The notes below the pieces were generated by a model. The model saw nothing but the letters and a program-made list of their open reading frames with translations, made no database searches and was not told the DNA's origin. A DNA stretch of 64,000 nucleotides from Acinetobacter amyesii (GTDB taxonomy: Bacteria; Pseudomonadota; Gammaproteobacteria; Pseudomonadales; Moraxellaceae), in contig NZ_MVKX01000006.1 of assembly GCF_002018365.1 (NCBI RefSeq), positions 124,001-188,000 on the forward strand, read 5' to 3'. A program made the translations under genes and the position numbers. Below, in pieces: positions 1 through 10,262 of this stretch (positions are counted from its first letter, which is position 1; each line of letters opens with the position of its first letter).

Positions 1-416
1 ATCACCAAGTCATTTTCAAGTTCTTTGTTAATGGCTTCTTGAATTTCATCCGGCAATTTTTTACCTTCGCTCGAGAAGAACTTAATGCCATTATCAAAAT
101 ACGGATTATGCGACGCCGAGATCACGATGCCTAAGCTGGCATGTAATGCACGGGTTAAATGGGCAATTGCAGGTGTAGGTAATGGACCCAACAAATGAAC
201 ATAAACACCTGCTGCGTTTAAACCGGCTTGTAATGCTGACTCTAAAATATAGCCCGATAATCGGGTATCTTTACCTAGTACAACGATGGGCTTTGCTTTT
301 TTACTGTATTGTTTTAATACTTTACCTGCGGCAAATCCTAGTTTTAATGCAAATTCAGGGGTAATAGGCAATTCACCGAATTTGCCACGAATGCCATCTG
401 TACCAAAATAACTCAT
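1..416 (-). CDS. glmM: Phosphoglucosamine mutase, N-terminal part (runs off window)
   Basis: GlmM converts glucosamine-6-phosphate to glucosamine-1-phosphate on the way to UDP-GlcNAc for peptidoglycan and lipid A. About 138 codons are visible, beginning [11 protein letters not shown], the typical start of this family. The active-site serine loop is present as [15 protein letters not shown] around residue 100; the serine before HNP is the residue phosphorylated in the family. The rest of the gene lies beyond position 1. It is read toward the left, with guaB upstream in the same direction but separated by a strong terminator, so it probably has its own promoter in the 417-480 gap. The assignment is secure from motif and family start. 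Confidence 0.95.
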   Translation of the reverse strand, partial: MSYFGTDGIRGKFGELPITPEFALKLGFAAGKVLKQYSKKAKPIVVLGKDTRLSGYILESALQAGLNAAGVYVHLLGPLPTPAIAHLTRALHASLGIVISASHNPYFDNGIKFFSSEGKKLPDEIQEAINKELENDLV

Positions 417-484
417 GTTGTACTCACTTCTTAATGGTGATCTTAATCATCACTTTTTACTGCAAATACTTTACACCAAAAACA

Positions 485-514
485 AAAAGGCCGTCATATT
501 AATGACGGCCTTTT
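485..514 (-). terminator. Rho-independent terminator of guaB
   Basis: A perfect 9-base GC-rich stem (GGCCGTCAT paired with ATGACGGCC), flanked by A and T runs, lies 20 bases after the guaB stop. On the minus strand it is followed by a T-rich tract. It separates guaB from glmM. Confidence 0.85.
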
Positions 515-534
515 CGGCTAAAAGCTACTAAATA

Positions 535-2031
<1,497 letters not shown>

Positions 2032-2220
2032 TTATATACAAATTTCCGTTCAATTTTCATTTTAATTGCGGCAATTCTTTACGGAGTTTTCAATATTAAC
2101 CATCGAATATGCTGTTTTCAGCAAGAATACTCTGAGGGTTAGTCAGCATCCTGTGCAATATAGGCAGAATCCGAAGACTCTACCGCTTAATTTCAATAAA
2201 TTTATTCTGGAACTAAAGCC

Positions 2221-2586
2221 TTAACTGACTTGATCGAAATCTTCATCATTTTCAGCGTCATGCAGTGGAATACTGATCAATGGAATCATTTGATGCGCGA
2301 TGCGTGCTTTATTACATTGCTCATCAGCTATCTGCACACTTTTACATGTGGAACTGCGCGCCTCGTACACCCTACAACTCACTGCTTGCCCAATTTCCCC
2401 ACCCAAAGCGATACAACGAGACTGTGTTTGATTGGTGCCCGCCATACATGAATACACGGCGTTAACCGGCTCAGTATAATGTTCGGGCATATTCAGCCCT
2501 TCTGCCCAATAAAAAGAAACGCGATAGTGGGCACAACATGCTCCACAGGTTAAACATGCATCCTGAGTCGGTATTTGAGACAACAT
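2221..2586 (-). CDS. YkgJ family cysteine-cluster protein
   Basis: A 121-residue cytosolic protein of the YkgJ/UPF0153 type, whose members are proposed to bind zinc or an iron-sulfur cluster; the biochemical role is unknown. The family signature CLTCGACCAHYRVSFYW is at residues 11-27, followed by further cysteines near 47, 58, 71, 82 and 91. The spacing is compatible with a metal-binding cluster. It stands alone between guaB and the diiron protein, reading left, with short AT-rich gaps on both sides. The start MLSQIPTQ is close to the first conserved cysteines and leaves no room for a leader. The family call is confident; the function is not known. Confidence 0.85.
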   Translation of the reverse strand: MLSQIPTQDACLTCGACCAHYRVSFYWAEGLNMPEHYTEPVNAVYSCMAGTNQTQSRCIALGGEIGQAVSCRVYEARSSTCKSVQIADEQCNKARIAHQMIPLISIPLHDAENDEDFDQVS

Positions 2587-2685
2587 TTTTATCTATTCTC
2601 GTCATCTAAAAGCTTATTTTATGGACAAAAAATATTAAAAAATGTTATCTGCAAACTCAATTATTTTTTCTGAATTTTCAAGTCA

Positions 2686-3483
2686 TTATACTGGGCAAGT
2701 AAAGACTGTTTCATCCATTAAATCGACACCACATTGCAAGGTTTCGATCCAATCTAAGAATTGGTTGATCTGTTCTTTACCAATAAATGGCGTGCCGTGC
2801 TGCGGTACGATCATTTCCACATCCATCGTCCGTACCATATTGACCCAAAGACGGATCACTTTGTTTGAACACATATAGCGCTGATGGAAGCCTTTCATTT
2901 TAGGAATATGAGCGGCAAAATTTTCTAAAGGTTTAGAGGCATCATCCACCATAGATGCGCCCATATCCCCTGAGAATAAAATTTTGGCAATCGGGTCATA
3001 AAATTGGAAGTTACCAACCGAATGTAGGAAATGTGCAGGAACAGCCACCAAATGACTGTTGCCTAATGGAATCACCTGACCATGATCTGGCAGTTCGATC
3101 AGACGATCCAACCAGTTGCCTTTCATCCGGTCACTCATAAATGCAGAGTTTAAATGCGGTAAGAAACGCGCCCACAGCTTAGATGCCACCACTTTGGCGT
3201 CGGTATAAACCAACCAACGTGGCATCGAGGTAATAATGTCTGGGTCCTGATGCGAGGCCATCACATAGTCAAGATTGGTCAAACGCGTATATTTATTCAG
3301 TTCCATAGTCAGTGGGACATAGGTCAAGTCACCACCCGGATCAAGCACTGCTGCGCGCTCATTATCCAAAATCAGGAACTGGTTCGCCTGTACGCCCTCG
3401 CCTTTTACCAAACTGGTAAAGCTAATACATTTATGCTTTCCATCATCATAAAGTACCTGTGATGTTGTGCGTTCGAAAGCCAT
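2686..3483 (-). CDS. Stand-alone metallo-beta-lactamase-fold diiron protein (ODP/flavodiiron-like)
   Basis: A 265-residue protein resembling the diiron domain of flavodiiron proteins but lacking the C-terminal flavodoxin domain, which matches the ODP (oxygen-binding diiron protein) group. Metal-ligand candidates are H78, D80 and D82 in SHQDPDI, H154 in LHSVGNF, D173 in FSGDMGAS and H229 in PQHGTPF. Canonical flavodiiron proteins have HxExDH; here Glu is Asp and the final His is Ile, so one iron site may be altered. The start at 3483 is preferred over an ATG two codons upstream because GGGGA sits six bases before it. The likely role is O2/NO or redox sensing or reduction; this is inference. 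Confidence 0.8.
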   Translation of the reverse strand: MAFERTTSQVLYDDGKHKCISFTSLVKGEGVQANQFLILDNERAAVLDPGGDLTYVPLTMELNKYTRLTNLDYVMASHQDPDIITSMPRWLVYTDAKVVASKLWARFLPHLNSAFMSDRMKGNWLDRLIELPDHGQVIPLGNSHLVAVPAHFLHSVGNFQFYDPIAKILFSGDMGASMVDDASKPLENFAAHIPKMKGFHQRYMCSNKVIRLWVNMVRTMDVEMIVPQHGTPFIGKEQINQFLDWIETLQCGVDLMDETVFTCPV

Positions 3484-3678
3484 TCCCATTCCCCAAATTT
3501 TTTATCAAAAAATATATATTCTATAGGTGAATAACATATATTTATTTAGGGAAACTTACAATAAATATTCAGTCAATATTATCTGAAATATCAGTGAATT
3601 GGGTCTCATTTATTGGCAAATAATCCTGAGTTTTTAACTCAGGATTTCATGTATTTTTTAATATGGTGAGATTGCTAT

Positions 3679-4257
3679 TTAAAATAAATAGTGTTGTGCC
3701 AACGCAGCCAAACCAATCACCAAGAATACCAAGGCGCCAATTTTATGAATCAGTGAAATCGGTAGTTTTTCAGCTAGCTTGTTCCCAATAAATACCGCAG
3801 GCGCATTAACCAACATGATGCCTAGTGTCGTCCCTAATGTGACCCAGCCAATACTGTCAAAGCGTGCAGCCAGTGCGACTGTGGCAATTTGGGTTTTATC
3901 TCCAATTTCAGCCAAGAAGAACAAAACGAAAGTGGCACCAAAAACCCCATATTTTTGCCATTTATTGATACTTTCAGATTCATCATCCAATTGATCGGGG
4001 ATCAACATCCACACCGCCATAGCAATAAAGCCCAGAGAAACGATCCACAATAAAACGGTTGGGCTTAAAACAGTGGTAATCCATTGACCCAACACAGCAG
4101 AAACCCCGTGGTTCACCACAGTCGCTAGGAAAATTGCAATTAAAATCGGAACGGGTTTACGAAAACGTGCAGCAAGCAGTAAGGCAAGTAATTGTGTTTT
4201 ATCGCCCATTTCCGACAGGGCAACAACAGCAAGGGAAATGAAGAAAGCGGTTAACAT
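3679..4257 (-). CDS. GDT1/TMEM165 (UPF0016) family Mn2+ exporter
   Basis: A 192-residue inner-membrane protein with six predicted helices in two homologous halves. Each half carries the family's ExGDKT motif: SEMGDKTQ near residue 16 and AEIGDKTQ near residue 119, both followed by an LAARF stretch. Bacterial members such as Vibrio MneA export manganese. The upstream leader is a yybP-ykoY riboswitch, which binds Mn2+, so regulation and function agree. An in-frame TAG lies just upstream of the chosen ATG, so translation cannot start earlier. The gene stands alone. Confidence 0.92.
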   Translation of the reverse strand: MLTAFFISLAVVALSEMGDKTQLLALLLAARFRKPVPILIAIFLATVVNHGVSAVLGQWITTVLSPTVLLWIVSLGFIAMAVWMLIPDQLDDESESINKWQKYGVFGATFVLFFLAEIGDKTQIATVALAARFDSIGWVTLGTTLGIMLVNAPAVFIGNKLAEKLPISLIHKIGALVFLVIGLAALAQHYLF

Positions 4258-4270
4258 GGTGCATTTCTCT

Positions 4271-4314
4271 GGCTAGCAATAACATATACCGATGACTTAT
4301 CCCTCCTGCTAGCC
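4271..4314 (-). promoter_or_regulatory. Expression-platform hairpin between riboswitch and exporter start
   Basis: On the minus strand a perfect 8-base stem (GGCTAGCA at 4314-4307 with TGCTAGCC at 4278-4271) encloses an AGGAGGG sequence and ends 14 bases before the ATG. It lies between the Mn2+ aptamer and the start codon, where a switch helix is expected. There is no T run, so control is more likely translational than by termination. This is inferred from position. Confidence 0.5.
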
Positions 4315-4329
4315 AATGTGCAGAGTGAT

Positions 4330-4466
4330 AAATCAAAGGTCTTGCCAACAAAAGAAAGCTACGAAGAGCTCATTTGGTTCTTTGCTATGATGACCATGCT
4401 CGTTTTAGAGCAAATATGTTGACCATCACCTTTTTACTTTGCGTAAAAAGCGGCTACTCCCCAATG
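4330..4466 (-). ncRNA. yybP-ykoY manganese riboswitch
   Basis: Read on the minus strand, the leader contains the two conserved patches of this aptamer: GGGGAGTAGC at 4462-4453, and GGCAAGACCTTTG at 4346-4334. A central helical insert between them includes the GGTCAACATA segment. The aptamer ends about 75 bases before the ATG of the Mn2+ exporter. The class senses Mn2+ and switches on manganese efflux genes. The boundaries are approximate because the structure was judged by eye. Confidence 0.85.
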
Positions 4467-4517
4467 AAGTAATGCTATTCTAGCGAGGAATGCATGTTTT
4501 CGCAATTTTAATTTTCG

Positions 4518-5243
4518 ATGACTCAGTTTGATATGCAAAACAATAATCAAAAATTTCAAGAATTTATTCAACACTATATGCATGTGCAGGATGTATTGAT
4601 CATTGCAGGTGGTCCATCTCAGCTCAATTTCGACTTAACCACCATTCACCCTTCAAAAAAGCTGCTGATCATTTGCTGTAATCAAAGTTTTCTTCAACTT
4701 CCTCAGGCTCAGATTGCCCATCATTCAGACTATGCATGGTGGTTACAGTATCAACCCATGCTTAATGCATCCTTTCAAGGTAACATCATTAGCGGATGTG
4801 GTTTAGGTCACAACCGACCATATCCTGAACATGAAGTGATCAACCTCAAAACCGTTCGCATCGACACGCAAACAGAGTTATTTCATTCACCGCACTTTGT
4901 TTATGGTAATAATTGCGGCCTTCAAGCCTATTCACTCGCACATCTCTTTCAACCACAGCGTATTTGGCTGATGGGCTATGACTTTCAGCACCAACAGGGC
5001 CAAACACATGCGTATCAGCATCAACATGCGCAAGAACTGGAGCATTATGAAAAGTTTTGGGGCTTATTTTTAAAAGACTTCCAACGTTTTGAACATTTAA
5101 GACATAAGCTTTGGTCGACGGCGCACCCACATCGTACGCTTCCACTCACCTATAACCTCAATGCAAACTCAGCATTAAAGCTCTACCCCTCACCCATTGA
5201 GCTTCCTGACTGGCTTTGTCAGCCCACCACCACGACGCCATAA
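4518..5243 (+). CDS. DUF115/MptE-like protein, probable envelope or glycan-related
   Basis: A 241-residue protein without signal peptide or membrane segment. The N-terminal half contains VLIIAGGPSQLNFDL (about residues 26-40), resembling the GGPS nucleotide-binding loop of DUF115 proteins (6-hydroxymethylpterin pyrophosphokinase MptE-like; in other bacteria linked to flagellin glycosylation or lipopolysaccharide assembly). A second conserved-looking patch is RIWLMGYDFQH near 153-163, the GYD motif of the same group. The middle is rich in histidine and glutamine. It is transcribed away from the riboswitch locus and shares a two-way terminator with aceF. The substrate is unknown. Confidence 0.55.
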   Translation: MTQFDMQNNNQKFQEFIQHYMHVQDVLIIAGGPSQLNFDLTTIHPSKKLLIICCNQSFLQLPQAQIAHHSDYAWWLQYQPMLNASFQGNIISGCGLGHNRPYPEHEVINLKTVRIDTQTELFHSPHFVYGNNCGLQAYSLAHLFQPQRIWLMGYDFQHQQGQTHAYQHQHAQELEHYEKFWGLFLKDFQRFEHLRHKLWSTAHPHRTLPLTYNLNANSALKLYPSPIELPDWLCQPTTTTP

Positions 5244-5271
5244 AAAAAACCCTGCCAAAGCAGGGTTTTTT
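5243..5271. terminator. Bidirectional terminator between the DUF115-like gene and aceF
   Basis: A CCCTGC / GCAGGG stem with a 4-base loop is flanked by A8 on one side and T6 on the other. It sits immediately after the plus-strand stop and 20 bases after the aceF stop, serving both convergent genes. Confidence 0.85.
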
Positions 5272-5290
5272 GAAACTTAAGCGGGTCAGA

Positions 5291-7276
5291 TTAGATCAAT
5301 AAAGTTCGAATATCTTTGAGCAGCTTCGTCAGCTTATTGGCAAAACGTGCAGCGTCCGCTCCATTAATCACACGGTGATCGTATGACAATGACAGCGGCA
5401 GCATTAGGCGTGGATCAAAGCCTTCACCATTCCATACCGGCTGCATGCTTGCAGGTGAAATACCTAAAATCGCCACCTGAGGCCAGTTGACCAACGGTGT
5501 AAATGCCGTACCACCAATTGAACCTAGACTGGTAATGGTAAAGTTCGCACCTTGTAGATCTTTCGGCGACAGTTTTTTGTCACGTGCTTTTTGACTCAGT
5601 TCACCCAGCTCAATTGCAATCTGCTTAATCGATTTTTGATCTGGGTTACGCAGTACAGGCACGGTCAAACCATCAGGCGTGGCAACGGCAATCCCCATGT
5701 GGATTTCATTGCGTAACAATACTGACTTGCCATCATCAGACAAATGACCTGCAAATTCACGCTCTTCTTTCAACAAGTAAGCCACTGCTTTGATGATGAA
5801 AGCCATAATGGTTAAGCCAATACCTTCTTTCTTAAAGTTGGCTTTTAAATCATTACGCCAAGCTTCAAGATCGGTAATATCCGCAGCATCGAACTGCGTT
5901 ACTTGCGGGATAAAGTTGTTTAAAGACAATTGCGGGATCGACACTTGCTGTAAACGTGTCAAAACTTTTTCTTCGACACCACCAAAAGCATCAAAACTTG
6001 GCAGCTTTGGCAAACCTGAAACCTGTGCCACAGCTTGTGCTGCAGGTGCAGCTTGCGGAGTGGTCAAACGGGTTTTTACATAAGCGAATAAATCTTCTTT
6101 CATTAAACGCTCATGCGGGCCAGATGCTTTGACTTCTGCCAAAACCACACCTAATTCACGTGCAAGCTTACGAACGGCCGGACCTGCATACACTTTGGCA
6201 TTGGCAGCATTTTGCTCTTTGGTGAGTTTATCTGCGCCTTGTGGTTGCGGTGCTGCGGCTTCAACTTTGCTTTCAACTTTTGGAGCAACTGTCGTAGGCT
6301 GTGCTACAGTTGGAGTAGGTTTCGCTGCTGGCGCGGGTGCTGCAACAGCTTGACCTTCGGCTTCAATCGTCACTAAAGCGACGCCTTCAGAAACACTTTG
6401 CCCTAACTGAACATGAATCGCGGTGATTTTACCCGCGGTAGAGCTTGGCACTTCTACCGTTGCTTTGTCTGATTCCACCACGATGATGCTTTGGTCTTTT
6501 TCAACCACATCACCCACAGCGACTAAAATTTCAGCCACCGCTGCTTTATCAACACCTAAATCAGGCACTGTAATTTCAACAGGTCCAGACGCTGTAGCTG
6601 TAGAAGGTACAGATGCAGACTCTGCGACAACAGGTGCAGCAACAGGCTGTGCAGTTTGTTGCACAGCAGCCGATGCAACCGCAGCAGATGAAGCCGCCGT
6701 TTTCACCGTTAAAATCACTACGCCTTCTTTCACTACATCGCCAGCACTGATCGTGATCGATTCAACACGGCCTGATACAGTACTTGGGACTTCGACTGTC
6801 GCTTTGTCTGATTCCACCACGATAATGCTTTGATCGACATCAATCTCATCACCAACAGAGACCAAAATCTCACTCACCGTAGCTTTCTCTACGCCAATAT
6901 CAGGGACTTGCACATCGATACTTTGCGACTGAGGAGCATTGGCTGCAACAGGTACTGCTGCAGCTTGTTCTGCTTCCACAACCGGAGTTGGTTCTGCTGC
7001 TTGGTCTTCCGTTGCATTTTGTACTGGCTCAGCGGTAGCAGCACTTTGACCTTCTGCTTCTAACTCGATCAGCACAGCACCTTCAGCAACACTGTCACCC
7101 AGATTAACTGCAATGCTTTTCACCACGCCTGCCGAAGTGCTTGGCACCTCAACAGAGGCTTTATCAGACTCTAACAACACAATGCTGTCATCGACGCTAA
7201 TGGTGTCGCCGACTTTTACTAAAATCTCAGCGACCGTTGCTTTATCTACACCAATATCAGGAGTCGTAATTTGCAT
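5291..7276 (-). CDS. aceF: Dihydrolipoamide acetyltransferase, pyruvate dehydrogenase E2
   Basis: E2p carries acetyl groups from E1 to CoA at the core of the pyruvate dehydrogenase complex. The 661 residues hold three lipoyl domains with lipoylated lysines K39, K158 and K271, each in an ESDKA(S/T)VEVPS context. Ala/Pro-rich linkers separate them. A peripheral-subunit-binding domain lies at about 362-400 (YAGPAVRKLARELG), and the catalytic domain runs from about 425 to 661 with H634 in SYDHRVINGAD. The Asn replacing the usual Asp four residues after the His also occurs in Azotobacter E2p. It starts 2 bases after aceE and is clearly cotranscribed; lpd (E3) is not in the window. Confidence 0.97.
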   Translation of the reverse strand: MQITTPDIGVDKATVAEILVKVGDTISVDDSIVLLESDKASVEVPSTSAGVVKSIAVNLGDSVAEGAVLIELEAEGQSAATAEPVQNATEDQAAEPTPVVEAEQAAAVPVAANAPQSQSIDVQVPDIGVEKATVSEILVSVGDEIDVDQSIIVVESDKATVEVPSTVSGRVESITISAGDVVKEGVVILTVKTAASSAAVASAAVQQTAQPVAAPVVAESASVPSTATASGPVEITVPDLGVDKAAVAEILVAVGDVVEKDQSIIVVESDKATVEVPSSTAGKITAIHVQLGQSVSEGVALVTIEAEGQAVAAPAPAAKPTPTVAQPTTVAPKVESKVEAAAPQPQGADKLTKEQNAANAKVYAGPAVRKLARELGVVLAEVKASGPHERLMKEDLFAYVKTRLTTPQAAPAAQAVAQVSGLPKLPSFDAFGGVEEKVLTRLQQVSIPQLSLNNFIPQVTQFDAADITDLEAWRNDLKANFKKEGIGLTIMAFIIKAVAYLLKEEREFAGHLSDDGKSVLLRNEIHMGIAVATPDGLTVPVLRNPDQKSIKQIAIELGELSQKARDKKLSPKDLQGANFTITSLGSIGGTAFTPLVNWPQVAILGISPASMQPVWNGEGFDPRLMLPLSLSYDHRVINGADAARFANKLTKLLKDIRTLLI

Positions 7277-7278
7277 GA

Positions 7279-9981
7279 TTAGTTCTCCTCTTTGTAGTCA
7301 GCCACAGCATGCAGTTCCGGCGTTTCCTGCGGAGCCCATGCCACTGGACGGTCAGTATCTAGCTCAAAGCTTGAGATGGCATCTTTAACCAAACGTGCAT
7401 CAACTTCGCCTTCATCCGCGAGTTTTTTCAATGTTGCTACCACAATATGTGCGGCATCGACACCAAAGTAGCTACGTAAGTTGCCACGTGTATCTGAACG
7501 ACCATAACCATCTGTACCTAATGCAACGAATGGACGATTGTCTGGAAGATAAGCACGGATTTGTTCGCTATACGCACGCATGTGATCGGTTGCCGATACC
7601 ACAATACCGTCTTTTTCACGAAGTAATTGAGAGACCCAAGCTTCTTTCGTATCTTCAGCCAACGGATGTAAGCGGTTGTATTCTTCACACGCCATACCAT
7701 CACGAGCTAATTCGTTAAAGCTAGTGACGCTCCACACGTTTGAATGAATTTGATATTCATCACGAAGAATTTTCGCTGCTTTGATTACTTCGCGCAGAAT
7801 CACACCTGAACCCATCAACTGAACCGTTGCTTTCTCATCTTCTTCGAAGAGATACATACCACGTTTAATGCCTTCTTCAGCACCTTCAGGAATAGCAGGG
7901 TGTTCGTAGTTTTCATTCATTACTGTTAAATAATAGAACACGCGCTCTTGGTTCACGTACATGCGTTTTAAACCATCATGTACGATTACTGCCAACTCAT
8001 AACCAAAACATGGGTCATAAGAAATACAGTTTGGAATCGTATTTGCCAAGATATGTGAATGACCATCTTGGTGCTGTAAACCTTCACCGTTCAGTGTTGT
8101 ACGACCCGCAGTTGCACCGAGCAAGAAGCCTTGCGCCTGCGCATCACCTGCAGCCCATGCAATATCGCCAATACGTTGGAAACCAAACATCGAGTAGTAC
8201 ATATACATCGGAATCATTGGCAAGTTATTGGTTGAATAACTGGTTCCTAACGCAGCCCACGCACTCATCGCACCTGCTTCGTTAATCCCTTCTTGTAACA
8301 TGTGACCATCTTTGGCTTCACGATAATGCATTAATTGTTCTTGGTCTTCAGGGGTATATTTTTGACCATGCGCAGCATAGATACCCAACTGACGGAACAT
8401 ACCTTCTAAACCAAAAGTACGCGCCTCATCTGGCACGATTGGCACGACACGGTCTTTAATGGCTTTTTCTTTCAATAACGATGAAATCAAACGTACCATC
8501 AACATGGTCGTCGATTGCTCTTTACCGCCACTGCCTTTCAGCACCGCATCAAACACAGACAATTCAGGAATCGCCAGCTGCTCACTTTCTTTACGACGTG
8601 CCGGCAAATAACCACCCAATGCCTCACGACGCGCCTTCATGTATTTCAATTCAGGCGAGTTTTCGCTCGGACGATAGAATGGCACTTCTTCAAGCTGTTC
8701 ATCGGTAAATGGCAAGTTGAAACGGTTACGCACGTATTTCAACGATTCAAGCTGCATTTTCTTGATTTGATGCGTCTTGTTGACTGCTTCAATCTCTTCA
8801 GACAAACCATAGCCTTTCACTGTTTTCGCTAGGATTACAGTAGGCTGACCATTGGCCTTCATCGCTTCTGCATAAGCCGCATAGACTTTGTATGGGTCAT
8901 GACCACCACGGTTCAGGTTATCAATATCTTCATCACTTAAGTTGCGAACCAACTCTTCAGCTTCAGGATATTTACCAAAGAAATGCGCACGCGTATACGC
9001 ACCACCTTTCACTTGATAGCGCTGGAAGTCACCATCAACCGCTTCTTCCATCACAGCTTTTAAAGCACCTGTATCATCTTTTGCCAGTAGCGGATCCCAA
9101 TGACGACCCCATACCACTTTAATTACCCGCCAACCTGCACCACGGAACAATGATTCAAGTTCTTGAATAATTTTACCGTTACCACGAACTGGGCCATCTA
9201 GACGCTGTAAATTACAGTTCACGACCCAAATCAGGTTGTCGAGCTTTTCACGGCCTGCAAGTGAAATGGCACCTGTACTTTCAGGCTCATCCATCTCACC
9301 ATCACCGAGGTAAGCCCAAACTTTACGGTTTTCTTCTTTGATCAGGCCACGGTTCATCAAGTACTTTTGGATGTGTGCTTGATAGATCGACATGATTGGG
9401 CCTAGACCCATCGATACGGTTGGGAACTGCCAATAATCTGGCATCAAATATGGATGTGGGTATGAAGGCAAACCTTTACCGCCAACTTCACGGCGGAAAT
9501 TATTTAAGTGTTCTTCAGTCAGACGACCTTCTAAGAACGAACGTGCATAGATACCCGGTGCACAGTGACCTTGATAATAGATCATGTCACCGCCAAAGCT
9601 ATCGCTATTGGCACGGAAGAAGTGGTTAAAACCCACGTCATATAAAGTTGCAGATGATGCAAAACTTGCCAAGTGACCACCTAAGTCATCACCTGTTTTA
9701 TTGGCACGCAGTACCATCGCTAAGGCATTCCAGCGGATCAGCGCACGAATACGGCGCTCCATATCCGAATCACCCGGCATAGGCGGTTGTTCTTCAACTG
9801 AAATGGTATTTAAGTAAGGAGTATTTAGTCGCTGAATGGGAACGTGCTTAGCAATCGCTTGTTGATAGAGTTTTTCAAGCAAAAATGCAGCGCGGTCAGT
9901 TCCCATGTGCTGTAAAACTGAATCAAATGCGTCCTGCCATTCTTGGGTTTCTTGCGCATCTGTATCGCCATAAAACGCCAT
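7279..9981 (-). CDS. aceE: Pyruvate dehydrogenase E1 component, homodimeric type
   Basis: Thiamine-diphosphate-dependent decarboxylation of pyruvate and reductive acetylation of E2. The length of 900 residues fits the gammaproteobacterial alpha2 E1. Visible landmarks are LGDGEMDEPES with a downstream VVNCNLQRLDGPVRGN (the GDG...N thiamine/Mg motif, about 226-265), the conserved histidine region near DYWQFPTVSMGLGP, and the C-terminal transketolase-like half with LGTDGYGRSDTR. Translation begins MAFYGDTDAQETQEW. It is first in the operon with aceF. The roughly 280-base gap upstream (9982-10262) holds its promoter; no pdhR-type regulator gene is adjacent. Confidence 0.98.
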   Translation of the reverse strand: MAFYGDTDAQETQEWQDAFDSVLQHMGTDRAAFLLEKLYQQAIAKHVPIQRLNTPYLNTISVEEQPPMPGDSDMERRIRALIRWNALAMVLRANKTGDDLGGHLASFASSATLYDVGFNHFFRANSDSFGGDMIYYQGHCAPGIYARSFLEGRLTEEHLNNFRREVGGKGLPSYPHPYLMPDYWQFPTVSMGLGPIMSIYQAHIQKYLMNRGLIKEENRKVWAYLGDGEMDEPESTGAISLAGREKLDNLIWVVNCNLQRLDGPVRGNGKIIQELESLFRGAGWRVIKVVWGRHWDPLLAKDDTGALKAVMEEAVDGDFQRYQVKGGAYTRAHFFGKYPEAEELVRNLSDEDIDNLNRGGHDPYKVYAAYAEAMKANGQPTVILAKTVKGYGLSEEIEAVNKTHQIKKMQLESLKYVRNRFNLPFTDEQLEEVPFYRPSENSPELKYMKARREALGGYLPARRKESEQLAIPELSVFDAVLKGSGGKEQSTTMLMVRLISSLLKEKAIKDRVVPIVPDEARTFGLEGMFRQLGIYAAHGQKYTPEDQEQLMHYREAKDGHMLQEGINEAGAMSAWAALGTSYSTNNLPMIPMYMYYSMFGFQRIGDIAWAAGDAQAQGFLLGATAGRTTLNGEGLQHQDGHSHILANTIPNCISYDPCFGYELAVIVHDGLKRMYVNQERVFYYLTVMNENYEHPAIPEGAEEGIKRGMYLFEEDEKATVQLMGSGVILREVIKAAKILRDEYQIHSNVWSVTSFNELARDGMACEEYNRLHPLAEDTKEAWVSQLLREKDGIVVSATDHMRAYSEQIRAYLPDNRPFVALGTDGYGRSDTRGNLRSYFGVDAAHIVVATLKKLADEGEVDARLVKDAISSFELDTDRPVAWAPQETPELHAVADYKEEN

Positions 9982-10208
9982 ACTTCACCTATCCTATGTG
10001 CTAAATATATGGCTCTATTAGTACCATATTTTGGCTAGGCTCAGTTATCGCCACAGATGAATACGAAATAGCTCTATTATTTATTTACTAAATACTTATT
10101 GATTAACAATTACACAAATTTACATTTTTGGGTCAATTTTCGCCATATTTCATACAGACAATATTTTTTAGAATGATAATTTTATAGTTATTAGCGATAA
10201 ATAAAAAA

Positions 10209-10238
10209 GCCATTGTCTGTAGAGGTTCAGACAATGGC
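10209..10238 (-). terminator. Terminator of the M23 peptidase gene
   Basis: An 11-base perfect stem (GCCATTGTCTG with CAGACAATGGC) has an 8-base loop and is followed on the minus strand by six T. It sits 25 bases after the peptidase stop and insulates the aceE promoter region from read-through. Confidence 0.85.
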
Positions 10239-10262
10239 TTCGTATACAGATGTTATATGCGC

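Noticed and set aside
4240..4300. Small ORF in the riboswitch leader (ATG about 15 bases after AGGAGGG, overlapping the exporter start)
   Set aside because: Spacing to AGGAGGG is too long, the peptide is unremarkable, and the aptamer/helix explanation accounts for the sequence.
6423..6833. Long plus-strand open frame over aceF
   Set aside because: It is a shadow of the Ala/Val/Thr-rich lipoyl-domain repeats on the opposite strand; the low-complexity protein and intact aceF frame explain it.
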